9,345 nt of DNA from Phycisphaerae bacterium SM23_33 (GTDB lineage: Bacteria > Planctomycetota > Phycisphaerae > SM23-33), in NCBI GenBank assembly GCA_001303665.1, contig LJUF01000112.1:1-9345 (forward strand), read 5' to 3'. The position numbers were made by a program, and so were the translations under genes. The notes under the pieces were generated by a model. That model was not told the origin of the DNA, searched no databases, and worked only from the letters and a program-made list of their open reading frames with translations. Below, piece by piece: positions 1 through 5,218 of the stretch. Each line of letters begins with the position of its first letter. Positions within the stretch are counted from its first letter, which is position 1.

Positions 1-48
1 GATCCGCTCCAACTGCTCGCGCGGCATGGGGATGCTCAGCGTGGTCAT
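1..48 (-). CDS. 5' end of an unidentified gene (partial, runs off the left edge)
   Basis: Only the first 16 codons are in the window, reading MTTLSIPMPREQLERI. The ATG (48..46) overlaps the TGA of the upstream repressor as ATGA, and a strong Shine-Dalgarno GGAGG lies 7 nt upstream (plus-strand 56-60). Translational coupling to the repressor is therefore likely. The product cannot be established from 16 residues. The 'IP..REQLE' start loosely recalls small nucleotidyltransferases of the MNT type, but this is a recollection and not a call. As the gene directly behind a DeoR-type repressor it would share its promoter and its autoregulation. Existence of the gene is fairly secure from SD, overlap and open frame; identity is unknown. 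Confidence 0.6.
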   Translation of the reverse strand, partial: MTTLSIPMPREQLERI

Positions 49-827
49 GGCTGGGCCTCCGCCACGATGACCTTCACCCCTTGCTCATCCAGCCACTGCC
101 GCATGGCCGGCTCCGCCCCGGCGTCCGTCACCAGCACGTGCACGTCCTTCCAGTCGCACAGGGCGGCGATGGCCCGCTTGCCCCACTTGGTGTGATCGGC
201 CGCCAGGATCACCTCGTCGGCCACCTCGATCATCCGCTGCTCCACCGCCGTCATCATCTCGTTGACGTTGAACACCCCGTCGGTATTGACGGCCGCGCAG
301 CTCATGACCACCTGCGCCGCCCGCAGCGAGTCCAGCATCCGCAGGGCCGCCGCCCCCAGGGCCACCCCCGTCCGCGGGTACAGGTACCCGCCCAACAGCG
401 TCACTTCCGTGGCCACCTCCCCCACCAGCAGGGCCGCAATCGGCACCGAATTCGTCACCACGCTGATCCGCCGACCCGCCAGGGCCTCGGCCACACGGTA
501 ACAAGTCGTGCCCCCGTCCAGGATCAGCGTCTGGTTGTCCGAGATCATGGCGGCGACGGCCGCGGCGATGGCCCGCTTCTCGGCGGCGGCGGTGGCCTCC
601 CGGTCGGCAAAGCCCAGCCGCGAGGCCGAGGGCTCGGCCAGCGATACCACCCCGCCGTGGGTCCGCCGAACCGACCCCTGCTGCTCAAGCACCTCCAGGT
701 CGCGACGGGCCGTGCTCTCCGAGACGCCCAGCCGGGACGCAAGCTCGCCAAGAGCCATAAAGCCCTTTCTGGAAATGTCTTCCAGCGCCTTCCTTCGGCG
801 CTGCGAGATGCCCGCTTCCTGGATCAT
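45..827 (-). CDS. DeoR/GlpR-family transcriptional repressor
   Basis: A 260-residue DNA-binding regulator of the DeoR family, which normally represses sugar or nucleoside catabolic genes and is released by a phosphorylated sugar. The N-terminal winged helix-turn-helix covers about residues 10-59, with the family pattern GELASRLGVSESTARRDLEVLE and the closing RRTHGG at 54-59. The C-terminal DeoRC effector domain (about 75-235) shows EKRAIA at 83-88 and the sugar-phosphate-loop motif DGGTT at 104-108. Length matches the family (about 250-260). An in-frame ATG at 860 would add 11 residues. I prefer 827 because the helix-turn-helix of relatives starts within about 10 residues of Met and because the predicted transcription start (about 858) lies downstream of the 860 ATG. 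Neither start has a good SD. The effector and regulated sugar pathway cannot be read from the sequence. The stop overlaps the next gene's ATG. Confidence 0.93.
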   Translation of the reverse strand: MIQEAGISQRRRKALEDISRKGFMALGELASRLGVSESTARRDLEVLEQQGSVRRTHGGVVSLAEPSASRLGFADREATAAAEKRAIAAAVAAMISDNQTLILDGGTTCYRVAEALAGRRISVVTNSVPIAALLVGEVATEVTLLGGYLYPRTGVALGAAALRMLDSLRAAQVVMSCAAVNTDGVFNVNEMMTAVEQRMIEVADEVILAADHTKWGKRAIAALCDWKDVHVLVTDAGAEPAMRQWLDEQGVKVIVAEAQP

Positions 828-828
828 G

Positions 829-848
829 ATAGAACTACGCCATTCTAT
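829..848. promoter_or_regulatory. Inverted repeat, putative operator of the DeoR-type repressor
   Basis: A dyad with perfect 6-bp arms, ATAGAA (829-834) and TTCTAT (843-848), and an 8-bp spacer. It sits between the predicted transcription start and the chosen ATG of the repressor gene, a usual place for an autoregulatory operator. The arms are seen directly; the operator role is inference. Confidence 0.4.
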
Positions 849-864
849 AATTGGCTTCATGCAT

Positions 865-917
865 AGTATCGCTCATGGTGTGGAAGATTGCAAGCATAAT
901 CTAGCAAAAAAAATTTA
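865..917 (-). promoter_or_regulatory. Putative sigma-70-type promoter of the DeoR-type repressor gene
   Basis: On the minus strand TTGCAA (893-888), a 17-bp spacer and GATACT (870-865) form a -35/-10 pair, each matching consensus at 4 of 6 positions. Just upstream (894-917) is an A+T-rich run including eight A on the plus strand (906-913), which could be an UP element. Transcription would start near 858. The patch is clearly more A+T-rich than the surroundings. Confidence 0.45.
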
Positions 918-921
918 CCTG

Positions 922-1320
922 CTACCGCGCTAGCCGGGCGGCCATGGCCTCCACGCAAAGCCGCAGCTTAGCCAGAAACTTCTGTTCCTCCTGGGCGTAC
1001 CGCTTCCGCGAGGGCTTGGTCTGGGTGATGCTAACCTGCACCCGCGTGCTGGGCTGGCGGGCGAATATGTTGGGGTCCCGCTCCAGCTCAAGCTGGTAGG
1101 TCACCTCCACGCCGGCCAGGTCCGTCTTCTCGCTGACGATCCGGAAATCCTCTCCATCGGTCAGCGTCGGCCGCCAGACCGCGGTCTCGGCCACGGCCGC
1201 CGTCCACACCAGGTCGCGCTCGTATGGAAAGGTGGCGCTGCTGGAGGTGCAGCCGCACGTTGCCGCCCCGGCCAGGGCGGCAACCAACGCCGCCGCGGCT
1301 TTTCGCCCGGTGGTCGCCAT
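922..1320 (-). CDS. Small secreted protein, probable lipoprotein, function unknown
   Basis: A 132-residue protein I do not recognise as a named family. The N-terminus has a basic n-region (MATTGRK), an Ala/Leu-rich hydrophobic stretch (8-20) and then CGCTSSS, which looks like a lipoprotein junction. Candidate lipidated cysteines are C22 or C24; neither has a fully canonical lipobox, since -3 is A or T, so a plain signal peptide is possible. The mature part (about 30-132) is soluble, with alternating beta-type segments and a helical C-terminus (QEEQKFLAKLRLCVEAMAAR region). Its ATG overlaps the stop of the DUF1844 gene as TGATG, and a G-run 8 nt upstream can act as SD, so the two are probably translated together. 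An envelope location is inferred from the signal. No clear terminator follows, only a weak stem and a T8 tract at 913-906. Confidence 0.75.
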   Translation of the reverse strand: MATTGRKAAAALVAALAGAATCGCTSSSATFPYERDLVWTAAVAETAVWRPTLTDGEDFRIVSEKTDLAGVEVTYQLELERDPNIFARQPSTRVQVSITQTKPSRKRYAQEEQKFLAKLRLCVEAMAARLAR

Positions 1321-1748
1321 CAGCCGACCCCCGCCGCACGCACGTAGGCCATGCGGACCTCGTACAAGGCATTATCCAGGGTCTGCTTTTCCTCCGGGGT
1401 GAGGTTGCCCTTGCTCTTTTCCTCCAGGACAGACAGGGTGTCGATGTGGAACTTGGCCAGGTCCAGGTCGCGGAAGCGCTGGCCTGTCTGGGGATCTTCA
1501 ATGCTGCCCAGGGCAAAGAAGGCCTGCGTCACCAGGCTGGTAACCAGCGAGGTGAAACTGGCCGGCGGCAGGCCCCGGTCCTCCCTGCCGGGCCGGGCCG
1601 CCTGGCCGGGCCGCCTCGCCCCGGCCGGGGCCGAGGGCTGTTCCTGCTTGGCAAGCTTTTCCTTTTCCGCCTCGGCCTGGACCTTCCAGTCCTCGTCCAC
1701 GACGATCTCGGGCTTCTCGGGCTTGTCCTGCGGTTTTTCCTGGCTCAT
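1320..1748 (-). CDS. DUF1844 domain protein
   Basis: A 142-residue protein. The C-terminal part (about 64-138) matches my knowledge of DUF1844: SFTSLVTSLVTQAFFALG at 64-81, then DLAKFHIDTLSVLEEKSKGN at 96-115 and LTPEE at 116-120, ending in a helix with YEVRMAYV. The N-terminus (EIVVDEDWKVQAEAEKEKL at 14-32) is a charged stretch typical of planctomycete members; residues 36-62 are a Pro/Ala/Arg/Gly-rich linker. The biochemical role of DUF1844 is not known to me. The start at 1748 is chosen over an ATG at 1823 because GAGGGA (1759..1754) lies 5 nt upstream and the domain's usual N-terminus begins here. No signal peptide, so likely cytoplasmic. It is the first gene of a pair with the putative lipoprotein (TGATG overlap). 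Confidence 0.88.
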   Translation of the reverse strand: MSQEKPQDKPEKPEIVVDEDWKVQAEAEKEKLAKQEQPSAPAGARRPGQAARPGREDRGLPPASFTSLVTSLVTQAFFALGSIEDPQTGQRFRDLDLAKFHIDTLSVLEEKSKGNLTPEEKQTLDNALYEVRMAYVRAAGVG

Positions 1749-1845
1749 GCTGGTCCCTCGGCTGGCTGGTCGCCGCCCCCGACGACCATGAATACAGTTA
1801 CCTTCTCCGGCGGGAAAAAGCAAGCATGATCACCCACGGATGAGT

Positions 1846-2014
1846 CCACGAATTACACGAATACACGGATTGGGAGGCCAAAGGAAAGAGGCTCTCGGCC
1901 GGGGCGTCAAACGCCCCCAGGCGGCTGCCTTCGCGCGCTCTCGTGGATCAGGCCGTTAGGCAGAAACAGAATCTGTTGTATTCGTGAAATTCGTGGCAAT
2001 TCGTGCAATTCGTG
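1846..2014. repeat. MITE-like element with 'aattcgtg' subrepeats in inverted orientation
   Basis: The left end 1846-1864 is the reverse complement of 1978-1996 at 18 of 19 positions. The ends are themselves made of 8-bp units. On the left are cacgaatt (1847-1854), cacgaata (1856-1863) and a degenerate cacggatt (1864-1871). On the right are tattcgtg (1979-1986) and aattcgtg at 1988-1995, 1998-2005 and 2007-2014, with a period of 9-10 bp. The core of about 110 bp has no coding potential and holds a strong hairpin and a dyad. Similar 'attcgtg' repeats occur, to my recollection, dispersed through planctomycete and verrucomicrobial genomes. No transposase and no clear target-site duplication are visible, so mobility is inference. 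Confidence 0.7.
1901..1917. other. Hairpin in the core of the repeat element
   Basis: GGGGCGT (1901-1907) and ACGCCCC (1911-1917) form a perfect 7-bp stem with a 3-nt loop (CAA). There is no T tract on either side, so it is not a typical intrinsic terminator. It may be the structured core of the element. Confidence 0.55.
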
Positions 2015-2079
2015 GTCTCGGTCGACCCGCGCGGCTTGGCCGGAGGTCTTCTCACTGTGCAAACTCTTCCGAAGGTCGC

Positions 2080-3600
2080 TCAGGCGCCGGCGATGCGGGG
2101 CATGCGGGTGGGCTCAGCGGCGAGGGTGGCCTGCATGAACTTCGCCAGCAGGCGGCACTTCAGCTCGGCCGCCCGCGGCTCGTGCCAGAGGTTGCTGACC
2201 TCGCCGGGATCGGCCGCGAGGTCAAACAGCTCCCCGTCGTCATCGCAACGGTACACGGTGATCTTGTAGCGCTGGTCCACGTAGGTGCGCAGGTGCACGT
2301 TCTTGAAGGTGTGCCGGTTCTCGACGATGACGTGGTCGCGAACCTGCCGGCCGTCGCGCCAGGAAGGCAACTGGTCCACCCCGGTCATGATGCCGGGAAT
2401 CTCCAGCCCGGCCGCGGCCAGGAAGGTCGGGGCCAGGTCCAGCAGGGACTGCAATTCGCTACTGACGCGGCCGGCGGGGACCCGCCCGGGCCAGCGGACC
2501 AGCATCGGGACCTTGATCATGTCCTCATAGTGGAAGGCGCCTTTGGCAATGAGGCCGTGCTGGCCCAGGAAATGCCCGTGGTCGCTGGTGAACAGCACCA
2601 GGGTGTCGCCGGCGGCGCCCAGCCGCTGGAGCCCTTCCAGGATCCGCCCGATCTGCTGGTCCATGAGGCTGATCATGCCGTAGTAGATGGCGATGTCCTT
2701 CCTGAGCTCCTGCTCGTCCCGCAGGTGCGAGTGGAATCCGTGAATGCCCTGATCCTCGCGGTAGCTGGAAAAGTCCGGGCTCTGCTCCTGCGTCATGCGG
2801 AAGTGCCGCGGGTTCCTGACATGCTCGTCACCGGCGAGCCGGCCGGGCACCATGTCGGCCGGGTCGTACATGCTCGCCCAGGGCTCACACAGCACGTACG
2901 GCGGATGGGGGTCCTGGAAGCTGGCCCAGGTGAGGAAGGGCCGGCCTTCGGCGAGCGAGCTTTGGATGTGGGCGATGGTCCGCTCGGCGGTCCAGCGGCT
3001 GTAATGGAACTTTTCCGGCAGCTCCCAGTGGCGCCGGCCATGCCGGAGGCGCATCTTCTCCCGATCGTGCGGCCATTCGTCGAAATAGTCGCGCCAGTTC
3101 TTCAGTCCGTTCTCTTCCATCCAGATGGCGTAGTGCTGGCCGGCGTGCGACTCGCAGGTGTGGTTGCGGGCCACCTCCACGTGCTCGAAGCCGTACCAGG
3201 GCCCGTGGAAGCCGCGCCAGAAGTCCAGGTCGCGCATGATGGGCTGGCACTCCAGCGACTCCATGCCCGGCCGGCCGGCGACCGGCTGGAAGTGGGCCTT
3301 GCCGATCAAGGCGGTGGCGTAGCCGGCGGCCTGAAACAGGTCGCCCACCACGGGCACGTCCTCGAAGAGCTTGGTCCCCAGCGACCAGGCCCCGTGCTGG
3401 GAGGGGTACATGCCGGTGATGATGCTGGCCCGGGTGGGGGTGCAGGTTGGGTTGGGGCAGTAGGCCCGCTCGAAGCGGATGCCTTCCTCGGCCAGCCGGT
3501 CCAGGCAGGGCGTACGGATCCGCTGGTTGACGCAGCCCAGCGTGTCGTAATGCTGCTGGTCGGAGGTGATCAGCAGGATGTTGGGACGATCGGTCGCCAA
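2080..3600 (-). CDS. Formylglycine-dependent S1-family sulfatase (cytoplasmic)
   Basis: A 506-residue type I sulfatase that hydrolyses sulfate esters, probably on a carbohydrate. The N-terminal strand and metal site is RPNILLITSDQQ (5-16). The activation motif C53-T-P-T-R57, followed by ASIITGMYP, places the cysteine that must be converted to formylglycine. GKAH is at 100-103, and the second metal motif SDHG at 339-342 is followed by HFLGQHG. The C-terminal end has the usual ELFDLAADPGE segment. The start is set at TTG 3600, because the first beta strand begins at residue 6, no ATG lies between it and the catalytic cysteine, and a longer in-frame extension would only overlap the isomerase gene. 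TTG lies 2 bp after the isomerase stop; GGAAG and AGG serve as SD. No signal peptide, unlike many sulfatases. The substrate cannot be told. Last gene of the kdsB operon. Confidence 0.93.
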   Translation of the reverse strand: MATDRPNILLITSDQQHYDTLGCVNQRIRTPCLDRLAEEGIRFERAYCPNPTCTPTRASIITGMYPSQHGAWSLGTKLFEDVPVVGDLFQAAGYATALIGKAHFQPVAGRPGMESLECQPIMRDLDFWRGFHGPWYGFEHVEVARNHTCESHAGQHYAIWMEENGLKNWRDYFDEWPHDREKMRLRHGRRHWELPEKFHYSRWTAERTIAHIQSSLAEGRPFLTWASFQDPHPPYVLCEPWASMYDPADMVPGRLAGDEHVRNPRHFRMTQEQSPDFSSYREDQGIHGFHSHLRDEQELRKDIAIYYGMISLMDQQIGRILEGLQRLGAAGDTLVLFTSDHGHFLGQHGLIAKGAFHYEDMIKVPMLVRWPGRVPAGRVSSELQSLLDLAPTFLAAAGLEIPGIMTGVDQLPSWRDGRQVRDHVIVENRHTFKNVHLRTYVDQRYKITVYRCDDDGELFDLAADPGEVSNLWHEPRAAELKCRLLAKFMQATLAAEPTRMPRIAGA

Positions 3601-3602
3601 GG

Positions 3603-4358
3603 CTACCTGCTTCCGCTGCCCAGGCCCTGGCCGGCGAGGTACTCGTAGCTTTCGCGGACGGCCTGGGTCATGTCGGTGGCGCACTCGTCCAGCTCCACCA
3701 CCAGCCAGCGAAGGACCTTCGGGTCGGCGGCGTTGACGACCGCGGGGATGTCCATCTTGCCTTTGCCGACGGCGGTGTGCGGCTGGCCCTTGACCAGCGG
3801 GCCGTCCTTGACGTGCAGCATCGGGATGCGGGCAGCATGCGCCTTGATGACCTGCAGCACGTCCACCGCGCCGAAGTTGGCAGCCCAATACACGTCCAGC
3901 TGGCTGAACATGTCCGGCACGCGCTGCAGGAGGATATCATAGGCCGTCTGGCCGTCGACCTTCTCGAACTCCCACCAGTGGTTGTGGTAGCCGAACCTCA
4001 TGCCGGCCTCGCCGACCAGGGCGGCGGCGGCCTGCAGCCGGTCAATGCTGGCCTTGCGGGCGTCCGCCGTCTTGAAGTCCCCGGGCCCCAGCCCGGAGAT
4101 GATCATGTCGGTTCCCAGGGTGGCCGCCTCGTCTACCCGCTGGTTGACGGTGTCCTTGCCGGGCATCGCCCCGTGGGTGGAGCAGCACGCCAGCTCCAGG
4201 TCGTCCAGCACCTTGCGGACCTCTTTGGGCTTCATTCCGTGCAGGCCGGCCGGCTCCACCCCAGCGTAGCCGATCTCGGCCACCGTCCTCAGCACGCCGA
4301 CAAAGTCCTTCTTGGCCTGTTCCCTCAGGCTGTAGAGTTGCAGCGAAATCGGTTTCAT
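3603..4358 (-). CDS. Sugar phosphate isomerase/epimerase-like TIM-barrel protein
   Basis: A 251-residue member of the xylose-isomerase-like TIM-barrel superfamily (AP_endonuc_2 / COG1082 type), which typically interconverts keto and aldo sugars or their epimers using a divalent metal. Recognisable segments are the first strand SLQLYSLRE (5-13), GYAGVEPAG (30-38), YHNHWWEFE (124-132), QLDVYWA (153-159), MLHVKDG (180-186) and VVELDEC (220-226). D155, H182 and E222, with a residue of the HNHWWE loop, are the likely metal ligands by family analogy. Length is typical or slightly short. No signal peptide. SD elements GAGGG and AGG (4375-4366) precede the ATG, the latter by 7 nt. It lies 23 bp after kdsB and 2 bp before the sulfatase, so it is mid-operon. 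The substrate is unknown; a role on the sugar freed by the sulfatase is inference. Confidence 0.9.
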   Translation of the reverse strand: MKPISLQLYSLREQAKKDFVGVLRTVAEIGYAGVEPAGLHGMKPKEVRKVLDDLELACCSTHGAMPGKDTVNQRVDEAATLGTDMIISGLGPGDFKTADARKASIDRLQAAAALVGEAGMRFGYHNHWWEFEKVDGQTAYDILLQRVPDMFSQLDVYWAANFGAVDVLQVIKAHAARIPMLHVKDGPLVKGQPHTAVGKGKMDIPAVVNAADPKVLRWLVVELDECATDMTQAVRESYEYLAGQGLGSGSR

Positions 4359-4381
4359 GCCACTGCCTTTCCCTCAGAGCT

Positions 4382-5110
4382 TCACTTGCCTTTGAGCCGC
4401 TCCACGAAAGCGGCGTAGTCTTCCATGGTGTCGATTCCCGGCGTGGCGGCCTCCACCACGCCCACCACGATGCGGCGGCCGTTCTCCAGGGCCCGGAGCT
4501 GCTCGAGCTTTTCGGCCCGCTCGGCGGGGGTGGGCGGCAGCGAGGCGAACTCCACCAGGAACTTCTTGCGATAGGCGTAGATGCCCAGGTGCAGCAGGTA
4601 GCGGGCTGCGGCGCGGTCGCGGTCATAGGGGATCCTGGCCCGGGAGAAGTACATGGCCGAGCCGTCGGCGGCCAGCACGACCTTGACGTTGTCGGGGGCC
4701 TGGGCGGCGGCCTCCTCCAGCGGGGCCGCCAGGGTGGCCATCGGCGCGCCCGAGTCGGCCAGCAGGTCCACCAGGCGGTCGATGTACTCGGCCTGGATCT
4801 CGGGCTCGTCGCCCTGGACGTTGACGACGATGTCCTCGTCGGTGAGGCTGAGGTTCTCGGCCGCTTCGGCCAGCCGGTCGGTGCCGGTGGCGTGGTCCGG
4901 CCGGGTCAGCACCGCCCTGCCGCCGAAGCCCTCCACCGCCTTGGCGATCCGCCGGTCGTCGGTGGCGACGTAGACGTCCTGGACCCGCCGGGAGCGCCGC
5001 ACGGCCTCGACGACGTGCTGGATCAGCGGCTTGCCGGTCCTGTCCAGCAGCGGCTTGCCGGGCAGCCGGGTCGAGCCGTAACGGGCCGGAATGATCGCCA
5101 CGACCTTCAT
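4382..5110 (-). CDS. kdsB: 3-deoxy-manno-octulosonate cytidylyltransferase (CMP-Kdo synthetase)
   Basis: A 242-residue enzyme that activates Kdo with CTP to CMP-Kdo, the donor for the inner core of lipopolysaccharide (EC 2.7.7.38), in the cytoplasm. All family motifs are present: the nucleotide-binding IPARYGSTRLPGKPL (7-21), HATGTDR (73-79), VNVQGDEP (96-103) with metal-binding D101, NVKVV (141-145), YFSRARIP (154-161), HLGIYAYR (174-181), EKLEQLRALENG (200-211) and GIDTMED (225-231). Length is typical. AAGGA lies upstream of the ATG with a long spacer (11 nt). It is the first gene of an operon with the isomerase-like and sulfatase genes, which is not its usual company. Its presence indicates an outer membrane with Kdo-containing LPS. 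Identity is secure; closely related CMP-sugar synthetases lack this full set of motifs. Confidence 0.97.
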   Translation of the reverse strand: MKVVAIIPARYGSTRLPGKPLLDRTGKPLIQHVVEAVRRSRRVQDVYVATDDRRIAKAVEGFGGRAVLTRPDHATGTDRLAEAAENLSLTDEDIVVNVQGDEPEIQAEYIDRLVDLLADSGAPMATLAAPLEEAAAQAPDNVKVVLAADGSAMYFSRARIPYDRDRAAARYLLHLGIYAYRKKFLVEFASLPPTPAERAEKLEQLRALENGRRIVVGVVEAATPGIDTMEDYAAFVERLKGK

Positions 5111-5124
5111 GGGCGTGCTTGTCC

Positions 5125-5153
5125 TTGCCGCAGTTGCCGGTTGAGTGTATTTT
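5125..5153 (+). promoter_or_regulatory. Putative promoter of the URO-D-family gene
   Basis: TTGCCG (5125-5130), a 17-bp spacer and TATTTT (5148-5153) form a -35/-10 pair (4 of 6 each) facing right. Transcription would start near 5160 and give a leader of about 60 nt. Its -10 overlaps the -10 of the divergent kdsB promoter candidate. Confidence 0.35.
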
Positions 5154-5171
5154 CATCCGCTCCGATTGCAA
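5144..5171 (-). promoter_or_regulatory. Putative promoter of the kdsB-isomerase-sulfatase operon
   Basis: On the minus strand TTGCAA (5171-5166), a 16-bp spacer and TACACT (5149-5144) form a -35/-10 pair (4 of 6 each). Transcription would start near 5137, giving a leader of about 27 nt with an AAGGA SD. The -35 is the same hexamer as in the repressor promoter at 888-893. Confidence 0.4.
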
Positions 5172-5179
5172 CAACAAAG

Positions 5180-5206
5180 GGCGCCGACAAAGCCTTCCCC
5201 GGCGCC
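5180..5206 (+). other. Hairpin in the leader just before the SD of the URO-D-family gene
   Basis: GGCGCCG (5180-5186) pairs perfectly with CGGCGCC (5200-5206) around a 13-nt loop. The SD-like GGGAG follows directly at 5207-5211, so the stem abuts the ribosome-binding site. The arms also contain the self-complementary GGCGCC. A regulatory role is inference. Confidence 0.35.
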
Positions 5207-5218
5207 GGGAGCGGCGAA

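Larger units (their letters stand above)
1749..2079. other. 331-bp gene-free stretch between the DUF1844 and sulfatase genes
   Basis: Apart from the SD of the DUF1844 gene (1754-1759) and the repeat element at 1846-2014, I see no gene here. The 5' ends or tails of longer frames that cross it are not supported by SD or protein similarity. No convincing promoter for the DUF1844 gene and no intrinsic terminator for the sulfatase operon could be identified. Confidence 0.7.

Noticed and set aside
906..924. Intrinsic terminator after the lipoprotein gene (T8 on the minus strand)
   Set aside because: The T tract is real, but the only stem before it is 4 bp (GCTA/TAGC) and not adjacent to it. The tract is better explained as part of the A+T-rich upstream region of the repressor promoter.
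1846..2014. CRISPR array
   Set aside because: The units are 8 bp with 1-2 bp between them and occur in inverted orientation; there are no spacers of CRISPR length and no cas genes.
1984..3648. A 554-codon open frame on the plus strand opposite the sulfatase gene
   Set aside because: Antisense shadow of a sulfatase with complete motifs; no SD and no recognisable domain. Its start even lies inside the repeat element.
3601..3888. N-terminal extension of the sulfatase to the ATG at 3888
   Set aside because: The extra 96 residues are an out-of-frame reading of the isomerase gene (Arg/Gly-rich) and no sulfatase needs them; TTG 3600 explains the start.
4589..5218. Upstream extension of the URO-D-family frame to 4589
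   Set aside because: The extension is antisense to kdsB and low-complexity; ATG 5219 has an SD and begins just before the family-like sequence.
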